The position numbers and the translations under genes were made by a program. A stretch of 64,000 nucleotides of DNA from an uncultured Clostridia bacterium (GTDB taxonomy: Bacteria > Bacillota > Clostridia > Christensenellales > Borkfalkiaceae), in NCBI GenBank assembly GCA_947629515.1, contig CANRDY010000004.1:19090-83089 (forward strand), in the 5' to 3' direction. Shown one piece after another: positions 24,876 to 32,699 of this stretch (its first letter is position 1; each line of letters starts with the position of its first letter). Below the pieces are notes generated by a model. It did no database searches. It saw only the letters and a list, made by a program, of their open reading frames with translations, and was not told where the DNA came from.

Positions 24876-27238
24876 TATTTGAGTTTGACAAATGTAACGC
24901 CCGTTTCGCCCTCGCCGTACTTGCCGAGCCGCAGGCTATCGACGTTTTTATGGCGTTTGAGGTGCTCCCATATGGCGGCTTTGAGCTTGCCCGTGCCCAC
25001 TCCGTGAATTATCTTAACTTCGGGAAGATTGTCGGTTACGGCTCTGTCGATAAAGTTATCGACCTCGTAGAGAGCTTCAACGACTGTCAGCCCCAAAACG
25101 TTGATTTCAAGCAAGGGCTTTTCCCTCGGGATCGAGCGCACGACCTTTACGAACTGCGGCTTTTTGCTCCGCTCTTCGCCCACGATCGACAGCTCCGACG
25201 TCTTTAAGTGCATTTTTATGCTTCCGCACAGAATTTCTGCTTCGCCTTTTTTGGGGTTGAACGAAACGACCGTCCCGCGCGTTTGCATGGGTTTTATGAA
25301 AACCGTCACGCCCGATCGCAGATTTTCGGCGGTGGCTTGTTCAAGCTCTTCAACTTTGCTCCGCTCGCTCTCTTCCTCGTATGCCTCGTCTTTCAGCTTG
25401 TTTTTGAGCGTGCGCGCCTCGATAAGATCTTTTTGCGAAAGTTCGGCTTTTCCGAAAATTTCTTCGATTTTGGCAAGAATTTCCTCCGCGCGTTCGGTGC
25501 GTTCGGCGATTATCCGCCGCGATTCGCTCCTTGCCCCGCGTGAAATTTTTTCACGTTCGCGGTTGACTTCTTCGATTTTTTGATTGACTTCGGAAAGTTT
25601 TTTCTGCCATTCGGCTTTCATTGCCGCCGCCCTCGAAAGCTCTTCCTCGGCTTTTACGCGGCTCTCTTCAGCCCTTTGCAGTATATTTTCAAAACTCCTC
25701 GCCCCCACGGATAAAAAGCCCATGGCGTCCGAAAGGATTTGGGCGTCCATTCCGAGGCGACCCGCTATGGCAAGCGCGTTGCTCGCCCCTGGGAGACCTA
25801 TTTTAACGCTGTAAAGCGGTCTCAACGTAGCCGAATCAAACTCCATACTTGCGTTTTCAATGCCGTCGCGCGTGTATGCAAACTCCTTTAACGCCGTAAA
25901 ATGGGTGGTAATTATGCCCTTTGCACCCTTTTCGAGCAGAAATTTGACAACGGCTTTTGCGATTGCCTGCCCCTCGTCGGGGTTGGTGCCGCCGCCAAGC
26001 TCGTCGATGAGCACAAGGCTGTTGCCGTCCGCCTCGCGGCAAATTTCGGTTACGTCGGCAATGTGCGACGAGAAGGTCGAAAGGCTCTCTTCAATGCTCT
26101 GGCTGTCGCCCAACCCGCAAAAGATATTGCCGAAAACGGCTATTTTACTTCCGCTTGCGGCGGGAATAAACAACCCGCATGCCGCCATAAGGCAAAACAG
26201 ACCGCACATCTTCATGGTAACGGTCTTTCCCCCCGTGTTCGCCCCGCTCAACAGTAAAAAGTTGTACTTTTCGCCGAGTTCGAGATTAACGGGCACAACT
26301 TCGTCGGCTTCAATAAGCGGGTGTCTGCCCTTGTTTATCGATATTATCCCCCGAGCGTTTACTTCGGGCTCGGTGCATTTTTTGTAATAACAGTACTCCG
26401 CAACGGCGTACGCGCAATCGAGCGAATACAAAAGCCCGACGGTGTTCCAAAGCTCCGCGGCGATTTGACCGACGCGCCCCGAAAGGGCTTTTAAGATAGC
26501 CTCGACCTCTTCCCGCTCGTCTATTTGAAGCGAAACAAGTTCGTTGTTGAGTTCGAGCACGTACTCGGGTTCGATAAAATAAGTAGCTCCCGTCTTCGAG
26601 CGGTCGTGCACAAAGCCCTTGACTCTGCTCTTATACTCGGCTTTTACGGGAATTACATACCTGTCGTTGCGCATGGTGACAATGGAATCCTGCAAAAACT
26701 CCGCGCTCTTGCCCGAAACATATTCGTTGAGTTCGGAGCGGATACGCTCGTTCAGACTTTTGATTTTGGAACGTATGGAATAAAGTCTGTCGCTTGCGCG
26801 GTCGGAAACGCTATCGACCGAAATTATCTTTTCAGAAATATCGGCTTCGAGATTTTGGTTAAAGCAAAGCCCGTCGGCAATTCTTCGTGTAAATTTCAAT
26901 TGCCCGTCGTCGTATTTAACAATGCTCTGATATGCGCAACGCGACGAACGCAAAAGCGCGCACACGTTCAAAAGTTCGGCGCAGTTGAGCGAACTGCCCT
27001 TTTCGGCTCTCTTCAACACCTCTTCGGGCTGACCGAAATTTTCTATCTTACCCGCGCCGAACACATAAAGAAGTTTGTCGCACTCGCGAGTAAAAGCCAG
27101 CCTGTCGCGAACCTCGGCAATGTCGTCCGAGGGCGCAAGATTCAAGGCAAGCCTTTTTCCGCCGTCAAGCGAACAATACTCTGAAACGGCGGAAAGAATT
27201 TTATTAAGTTCAAGCCTTTGCAGTGTTTTAGCGTTCAT
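24875..27238 (-). CDS. mutS2: MutS2 ATPase/endonuclease with divergent Smr domain
   Basis: 787 residues, family length. Core and clamp regions, then the ABC-type ATPase: Walker A SGANTGGKTVTMK (about residue 330), Walker B LVLIDELGGGTNPDEG. A long coiled coil (about 500-620) and a C-terminal Smr domain (HGVGTGKLKAAIW) follow. In this family MutS2 acts in recombination control and on collided ribosomes. The Smr entry motif is INVLG rather than the usual LDLRG. No clear ribosome-binding site before the ATG. Confidence 0.94.
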   Translation of the reverse strand: MNAKTLQRLELNKILSAVSEYCSLDGGKRLALNLAPSDDIAEVRDRLAFTRECDKLLYVFGAGKIENFGQPEEVLKRAEKGSSLNCAELLNVCALLRSSRCAYQSIVKYDDGQLKFTRRIADGLCFNQNLEADISEKIISVDSVSDRASDRLYSIRSKIKSLNERIRSELNEYVSGKSAEFLQDSIVTMRNDRYVIPVKAEYKSRVKGFVHDRSKTGATYFIEPEYVLELNNELVSLQIDEREEVEAILKALSGRVGQIAAELWNTVGLLYSLDCAYAVAEYCYYKKCTEPEVNARGIISINKGRHPLIEADEVVPVNLELGEKYNFLLLSGANTGGKTVTMKMCGLFCLMAACGLFIPAASGSKIAVFGNIFCGLGDSQSIEESLSTFSSHIADVTEICREADGNSLVLIDELGGGTNPDEGQAIAKAVVKFLLEKGAKGIITTHFTALKEFAYTRDGIENASMEFDSATLRPLYSVKIGLPGASNALAIAGRLGMDAQILSDAMGFLSVGARSFENILQRAEESRVKAEEELSRAAAMKAEWQKKLSEVNQKIEEVNREREKISRGARSESRRIIAERTERAEEILAKIEEIFGKAELSQKDLIEARTLKNKLKDEAYEEESERSKVEELEQATAENLRSGVTVFIKPMQTRGTVVSFNPKKGEAEILCGSIKMHLKTSELSIVGEERSKKPQFVKVVRSIPREKPLLEINVLGLTVVEALYEVDNFIDRAVTDNLPEVKIIHGVGTGKLKAAIWEHLKRHKNVDSLRLGKYGEGETGVTFVKLK

Positions 27239-27363
27239 CTTAAAATCTTACAATTGAACTACAATATGCGTTAAAACGTTTAGTAAATAGGTTAAAATCG
27301 GGGTTTTAGGCAAATTTTATTTACTTAAAACAATTTACAACGATCCTATACACATGCGAAAAT

Positions 27364-29925
27364 TCAAAACACGGGCGAATTGGAATGACCAGACGTGCGG
27401 TTGGGGAAAAGCTCTTTCAAACTATTAATGTCGTCGCAACAATTAACTACGTTTGAAACCTCTTTAAGTTGTGATTTTCCGAATAAAGTGCAGTCGATGA
27501 GCGAACCGACGGGCGAAACCGACACAAGATCGGCGCAATTGTACAGCTCGAACCGACAAAAATCGGAGGTTTTATATCTTACGAGCGGGAATTTTCTGCC
27601 GTTTTCGTCGGTAAGGCAATACACTCTTTTGCCGTCGCAGTCAAAACAGCGTTTTCCAAACGGGCAGTAAATAAGGTCCATAACCTTGATATTGCCTACA
27701 GACAGCGCAAAAGCGTTGGGTTTTGAAAGTTCTTTTTGCTCAAAAACAGTCAATTCTTTCGAAATTGCAAAGTACTCTGTCTGACATAAATCGATATCTA
27801 CGACATTCGAAATATTAAATCCGCACCCCGCAAAAAGGGGTTTTTGTATGCTCTCGCAGAACTTTACCGCCCAAATTCCGTCGCAATAAACGCCATGCGC
27901 CTCCCTTGCCGCCGCGGTTATTTTTTCGATATCCTTACCGCTCATAAACGGCGGAAGATACAAAAACAACTTTTTGGGGGCAATTTCCGCTGCTATTCTG
28001 CCCAAATCGGGAATTTCGCAATAGTTTTCGGGCTTAAAAATAATTATATCCGCGTCGGGAATTTCAGGCGATCGCCCGTCTGCGCCTGCTCTTGCCTTGT
28101 CCGAACCGACTTTCGCGGCGGAAAAACTTGCTCTTGCCTTGTCCGAACCGACTTGCGCGTCGAACAAACCCGCCTTTACTGCTTCGGCTGAACCGACCAC
28201 TGTGACCGAAGAACCGACATTTTCCGAAAAATTACCGACATTTGCGGCTGATTCGCCCGCATGTTCAACGCCTTTTTCGGCGTTTTTGCGTTCGGTCGAT
28301 ACCCCAATTTTATCATAAGGAAAACACGAAGAACTTAAAATTACTGCTTTTTTATGATTTGCGGCGGGTCGGTTTTGGGCTTCCGCTTGGTCGTTGGTTT
28401 GGCTTTGGCTTTGGTTTTTATTTTGCTTTTGGACTTGTTGTTTATTTTGAACTTGGGCTGGAATTTGGGGCAACTCAAAATCGCCCTCCGCCCGCTCGTT
28501 CTTGCTTTCGGTAATGTTGCGGTAAAAATCCCCGTAGGCTTGCCGCCGAACCGCGTTTAAGTTCGCCGAAGTCACAAACACTCCGTCCGTTATCACCTCG
28601 CCGAACTGCACGTCAAACGGATATTTATCAGTCTTTTTGAAGCAATTTTGTATATCTTCTGCAGTAAGCGGGCGATTTTTCGCACTTTCGAGCGCATCGC
28701 CGCCCTTAAAAGTAAAGCCGTTTATTTCGATTTCGGCGGGTTTGCCTTGCAAAAAACGCGCCGAAACTTTAATTTTTAATTTCCGCTCAACGCTTAACAA
28801 GCGTGAATTTACCGACGTGTCGGTCGTGATAAACAGCTTGTCGCCGTTCAGAAGCCGTGTTTTCGAGGTAACTTCCATTCCGCCCTTTGCGGTTTTGAAG
28901 AAGTCCGCCCCGTCAATTTCCTTTCCGCCTCTCAACACTTTAAAGCTGTCGCCGACTTGGCATTTTGTTGAAGTCAAGCACAAAAATTTGCCGTTTTCGA
29001 CCTTGACCGTTCCGACAAACTCGCCTATATGCCCCTGCACTTTATACGAAATAAAGTCCTTTTCTTGCCCGAAAGCAAGCCCTTTTGTGTAATTTCCGCG
29101 GTTAAACGTACGTTTCAAGTCGCTCAAACCGCTTCCTAAAACTTCCGCCGCCGCGCCGTCCAAAATATCGCGGTAGTATTTGACAGAAGCCGCAACATAC
29201 TCCGCTCGCCGCATGCGCCCCTCGATCTTAAACGACGAAACGCCCGCCTCGGCAAATTTTTTTATGTCCTCGCCCACCGAAAGATCTGAGAGCGAAATTC
29301 TGTACGCCTCTTCCCCGAACCCGTTGCGGTCGATAGAGTAACGCTTTCTGCACGGCTGTTTGCATCTGCCGCGGTTGCCGCTGTTGCCGCCCGCAAACGA
29401 CGAAAGATAGCATTGTCCCGAAAGGCAAGTGCACAGCGCGCCTTGCACAAAAACCTCGGTTTCGATGATTTTTGCAATGGTTTTTATGTCCTCAAACGCC
29501 GTCTCGCGCGCAAGAATGACCCGTTCAAACCCATATTCACGCGCCAACAACGCGCCGTAAACATTGCAAACGCCCGCCTGCGTCGAAAGATGCAGTTTTA
29601 TCTGCGGGAACCGTGATTTTACGAACTTGCCCAAAAACACGTCTGAAAGAATAATTGCGTCCGCTCCGCCATTCCACGCCCTTTTGAGCGAGCAAAGAAA
29701 ACCATCAAGTTCGCTGTTTTTAATGAGCGTATTCATGGCGACGTACACTTTTACGCCGAACGCATGGGCATAGCGGACTATTTCATTAAAAGACTGCTCG
29801 TCAAAGTTCTCGGCAGAACTCCTTGCCGAAAATTGCGAAAGTCCCAAATAAATCGCGTCCGCGCCCGAATTTATAGCCGCAAGCGCGCTGTTTTTGCCGC
29901 CCGCAGGGGCTAATATTTCACACAT
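27364..29925 (-). CDS. U32-family peptidase with large low-complexity insertion
   Basis: About 853 residues. N-terminal TIM-barrel U32 domain (CEILAPAGGKNSALAAINSG; GALCTCLSGQCYLSS and GRCKQPCR with the conserved cysteines that bind a cofactor in RNA-hydroxylating relatives), a collagenase-like middle region and a C-terminal cysteine-bearing section (CPFGKRCFDCDGKRVYC). Members include proteases and rRNA/tRNA hydroxylation factors (RlhA, TrhP); which applies here is unknown. At about residues 475-625 lies a Q/N-rich and repetitive insert. The ATG lies just downstream of the HAD gene stop, within a 12-bp palindrome, and has no Shine-Dalgarno, suggesting coupling. Confidence 0.85.
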   Translation of the reverse strand: MCEILAPAGGKNSALAAINSGADAIYLGLSQFSARSSAENFDEQSFNEIVRYAHAFGVKVYVAMNTLIKNSELDGFLCSLKRAWNGGADAIILSDVFLGKFVKSRFPQIKLHLSTQAGVCNVYGALLAREYGFERVILARETAFEDIKTIAKIIETEVFVQGALCTCLSGQCYLSSFAGGNSGNRGRCKQPCRKRYSIDRNGFGEEAYRISLSDLSVGEDIKKFAEAGVSSFKIEGRMRRAEYVAASVKYYRDILDGAAAEVLGSGLSDLKRTFNRGNYTKGLAFGQEKDFISYKVQGHIGEFVGTVKVENGKFLCLTSTKCQVGDSFKVLRGGKEIDGADFFKTAKGGMEVTSKTRLLNGDKLFITTDTSVNSRLLSVERKLKIKVSARFLQGKPAEIEINGFTFKGGDALESAKNRPLTAEDIQNCFKKTDKYPFDVQFGEVITDGVFVTSANLNAVRRQAYGDFYRNITESKNERAEGDFELPQIPAQVQNKQQVQKQNKNQSQSQTNDQAEAQNRPAANHKKAVILSSSCFPYDKIGVSTERKNAEKGVEHAGESAANVGNFSENVGSSVTVVGSAEAVKAGLFDAQVGSDKARASFSAAKVGSDKARAGADGRSPEIPDADIIIFKPENYCEIPDLGRIAAEIAPKKLFLYLPPFMSGKDIEKITAAAREAHGVYCDGIWAVKFCESIQKPLFAGCGFNISNVVDIDLCQTEYFAISKELTVFEQKELSKPNAFALSVGNIKVMDLIYCPFGKRCFDCDGKRVYCLTDENGRKFPLVRYKTSDFCRFELYNCADLVSVSPVGSLIDCTLFGKSQLKEVSNVVNCCDDINSLKELFPNRTSGHSNSPVF

Positions 29926-29929
29926 AGTA

Positions 29930-30751
29930 CTATGCAAACCCGTATTTTTCTATTATTTCTGCAACTGCGCCCTCGTTATTCGTCACCGAAACAAGGTCAG
30001 CACTTCTTTTTAATTCTTCGTCGGCATTGCCAGTCGCAACTCCAACCGCCGCCGCTTCTACCATTGAAAGGTCGTTTAAGTTGTCGCCTATCGCAACTGT
30101 CTTGCTCATCGGTATGTTGTAGTGCGCGGCAAGGTATTTGAGTGCTTCGCCCTTTGTGTCGCCGAGGGGCGACACTTCAACCAACACTTTCGCACTGCAA
30201 GTTACGTCGAACCTCTCCCCCACCTTTTCTTTTAAGAAGCGATAAAGCCAATCTCTGTCTTCGGGGGAAATAAGGCTTGCGATTTTTTGACATTTGAGTT
30301 TATTTTTGCGGATATGTTCCGAAATGGGCTTAACGCTCACCGCGTCAATTCCGACTATCCTTTCGTATTGCCGCAAATAAATGTTGTCTTTGGGAATGTC
30401 GGTGAACAGCGTATCGCCGCAATAGGCGTTGACAAACTGCCCCGTTCCCTCAATAAGTTCGCAAATTTCTGCGGCTTCTTCCCATAAAAAACCGCCGTCT
30501 TTTATGAGTTCTCCGCTCTCGATATCGCTGATCTGCGTGCCCTGATAGGCAATAACAAGCCCTTTTAAGCCCAAACTCCGCACTCTCGGCAAAATCGAAG
30601 CCGTCATTCTGCCCGTGCAAACGGCAAATATCCCGCCCGCGGCAACATATTCTTCAATTGCTTTTTTGACTTTTTGGGGAACGCGTTGGTTGTCGTCGAT
30701 GAGCGTTCCGTCAAAGTCGGAAACGATCAGCCCGTAATTGATTTTTCTCAT
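29930..30751 (-). CDS. HAD-superfamily (Cof-type) sugar-phosphate/flavin phosphatase
   Basis: 273 residues. Motif I DFDGTLID near the start, motif II CTGR, motif III lysine region, and motif IV GDNLNDLSM, the IIB-type HAD hydrolases (Cof family) that dephosphorylate small phosphates. Substrate unknown. The ATG overlaps the uvrC stop (ATGA), so this start is preferred over the longer frame, which runs back inside uvrC. Confidence 0.9.
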   Translation of the reverse strand: MRKINYGLIVSDFDGTLIDDNQRVPQKVKKAIEEYVAAGGIFAVCTGRMTASILPRVRSLGLKGLVIAYQGTQISDIESGELIKDGGFLWEEAAEICELIEGTGQFVNAYCGDTLFTDIPKDNIYLRQYERIVGIDAVSVKPISEHIRKNKLKCQKIASLISPEDRDWLYRFLKEKVGERFDVTCSAKVLVEVSPLGDTKGEALKYLAAHYNIPMSKTVAIGDNLNDLSMVEAAAVGVATGNADEELKRSADLVSVTNNEGAVAEIIEKYGFA

Positions 30752-32559
30752 AAATTTTCTTCGAGGTACGTCTTTATCTTCTTTGCAAGCGCGGGGCTGA
30801 TGCCCTCGCACTCCGCAAGCTCCTCTTCCGAAGCCTTCAAAATGCGTTCAAGCGTGCCGAACTTCTCTAACAGCGCAAGCCTTTTCACCTTGCCAATTCC
30901 GTCGATTTCGGTCAAAACCGAGCTTAAATTGCGTTTTGAGTGGATATTTCTGAAATAAGTTATGGCAAAGCGGTGGGCTTCGTCGCGGATCCTCTGCAAC
31001 ATTTTCAAGGCATAATCGCGGTGCGGAATTTTAACGCTCTCGTCGAAGTTCAGCGTGAATACCTCTTCCTCGCGTTTGGCAAGCGAAATGAGTTCGATGT
31101 CGCTCACGCCCATTTTGTCAAAAATCTCCTTTACCGACGAAAGCTGTCCCTTGCCGCCGTCGATTATAATGAGGTCGGGTTTGGGGAACTTGTCCTCTTC
31201 GTCCGTGCAGAGCTTCGCAAGCCTGCGCGTAAGCACTTCCTGCAACGAGGCAAAGTCGTTCGCCCCCTCAACGGTTCTTATTTTGAACCGTCGGTAGCTG
31301 TTTCTGTCCGCCTCGCCGTCGGTAAACACGACCATCGATCCTACCTTGTCCACGCCGCTTATGTTCGAAATATCATAGCACTCCATTCGGCGGGGGTAGC
31401 GTTTAAGTCCGAGAATACTTTGCAAACGCTTGCACGCGTTTACAGTCATATCGTCCTTGTGCTTGATTTTGTCGACAGATTTTTCGAGGAACTCCGCGGC
31501 GTTCTTTTTAGCCATTTGCAAAAGTTTGAACTTGTCGCCCTGCTTTGCAAGCGTAATTTCAACGTTTTTGCCGACTTTTTCTTTGAAATAGCTCTCCAAA
31601 AGTTCCTTTTCGCAGAAGTCCTCAACAATAATTTCGGCGGGTGCTTCGTGCCGCGAATAGTATTGAGTTATAAAAGCCGTCAACGCTTCGCCGTCGGAGA
31701 AGTTCGCCTCGTCCAAGGCAAAACTGCTTCCGCCCTGCATTATGCCCTTTCGGGTAATCAAAACGTTCACCGCAGAATACAAGTTGTTCGTTGCATAGGC
31801 GATAATATCGGCGTCGATTGCCTTGTTGAGCGAAGTTATCCGCTTTGCCTCGAGCTTGTCGAGCATTTCCAGCTTGCGCTTGTAGTCGAGCGCAAGCTCA
31901 AAATTTTCGCTCTCGGAAGCCGCATACATCTTTGAAGTTAAAAGCTCCTGCGCCTCTTTTAAGTTACCCTCCAAAAAGCCTATCGCCTTTTTTATCTGTT
32001 CGGCGTATTCCTCTTTGGTAACCTTCCCCGCACATGGCGCAGTGCACCTGCCTATGTGGAAATTAAGGCACTCGCGCTTGGGCTTCGACGTAATCGAAGT
32101 GTGGCACAGCCGAACGCAAAAAGTCAGTTGCAGAGTGTTGAGAATGTCGTTGCAGTTTATGCCGCCCATAAACGGACCGAAATATTTGCACCCGTCCTTC
32201 TTGATTTTGCGGGTCAGATAAAAATTTGGAAACTCCTCTCTGAGGTCGACCTTGATATAGGGATAAGTTTTGTCGTCCTTCAAAAGAATGTTGTACTTGG
32301 GCTTGTACTTTTTGATAAGGTTATTTTCAAGCGCAAGGGCGTCAATTTCGGAATCGGTGATAATATAGTTGAAATCGGCTATGTTTTCCACCATTCGCAT
32401 AACCTTTTCGGGCTTTGGCGAATTATGGAAATATTGGCGAACCCTGTTTTTGAGAACGCGAGCCTTGCCCACGTATATAACGTTGGAATACGCGTCGAGC
32501 ATTATATAAACGCCCGGGCTATCGGGCAAAAGTTTGAGTTTTTCACTTATAACGTCCAT
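30748..32559 (-). CDS. uvrC: Excinuclease ABC subunit C
   Basis: 603 residues. GIY-YIG nuclease at the N-terminus (PDSPGVYIMLDAYSNVIYVG), a UVR motif in the middle (about 200-235), the RNase-H-like second nuclease domain (DLIIIDGGKGQLSSV) and two C-terminal helix-hairpin-helix motifs (LTEIDGIGKVKRLALLEKFG). With UvrA and UvrB it makes the dual incisions of nucleotide excision repair. Good promoter upstream; HAD and U32 genes follow with overlapping ends. Confidence 0.97.
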   Translation of the reverse strand: MDVISEKLKLLPDSPGVYIMLDAYSNVIYVGKARVLKNRVRQYFHNSPKPEKVMRMVENIADFNYIITDSEIDALALENNLIKKYKPKYNILLKDDKTYPYIKVDLREEFPNFYLTRKIKKDGCKYFGPFMGGINCNDILNTLQLTFCVRLCHTSITSKPKRECLNFHIGRCTAPCAGKVTKEEYAEQIKKAIGFLEGNLKEAQELLTSKMYAASESENFELALDYKRKLEMLDKLEAKRITSLNKAIDADIIAYATNNLYSAVNVLITRKGIMQGGSSFALDEANFSDGEALTAFITQYYSRHEAPAEIIVEDFCEKELLESYFKEKVGKNVEITLAKQGDKFKLLQMAKKNAAEFLEKSVDKIKHKDDMTVNACKRLQSILGLKRYPRRMECYDISNISGVDKVGSMVVFTDGEADRNSYRRFKIRTVEGANDFASLQEVLTRRLAKLCTDEEDKFPKPDLIIIDGGKGQLSSVKEIFDKMGVSDIELISLAKREEEVFTLNFDESVKIPHRDYALKMLQRIRDEAHRFAITYFRNIHSKRNLSSVLTEIDGIGKVKRLALLEKFGTLERILKASEEELAECEGISPALAKKIKTYLEENL

Positions 32560-32574
32560 AAAAACCTATTTTAT

Positions 32575-32603
32575 ATTATAGCACGCTCTTATTCGTTTTG
32601 CAA
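32575..32603 (-). promoter_or_regulatory. Promoter of uvrC
   Basis: TTGCAA (32598-32603), 17-bp spacer, TATAAT (32575-32580) on the minus strand. The start point is about 10 bp before the ATG, so the 5' leader is very short but still holds AGG five bases before the start codon. Confidence 0.72.
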
Positions 32604-32633
32604 CGGTTATGGACAATTTTGCACGGCAAGCGT

Positions 32634-32665
32634 AAAAAAAGAGCCGACCGCACAGGTCAACTCTT
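32634..32665 (-). terminator. Rho-independent terminator of the pectate-lyase-like gene
   Basis: 11-bp stem AAGAGTTGACC/GGTCGGCTCTT with two G-U pairs on the minus strand, 5-nt loop, then T7. Confidence 0.8.
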
Positions 32666-32699
32666 CTTGAATTTTGCGATAAACAGGTTTTTGGGAACC

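Noticed and set aside
27480..28320. Possible CRISPR-like array from repeated GAACCGAC motifs
   Set aside because: Units are irregular, too short and lie in frame within the U32 gene; there is no repeat-spacer periodicity.
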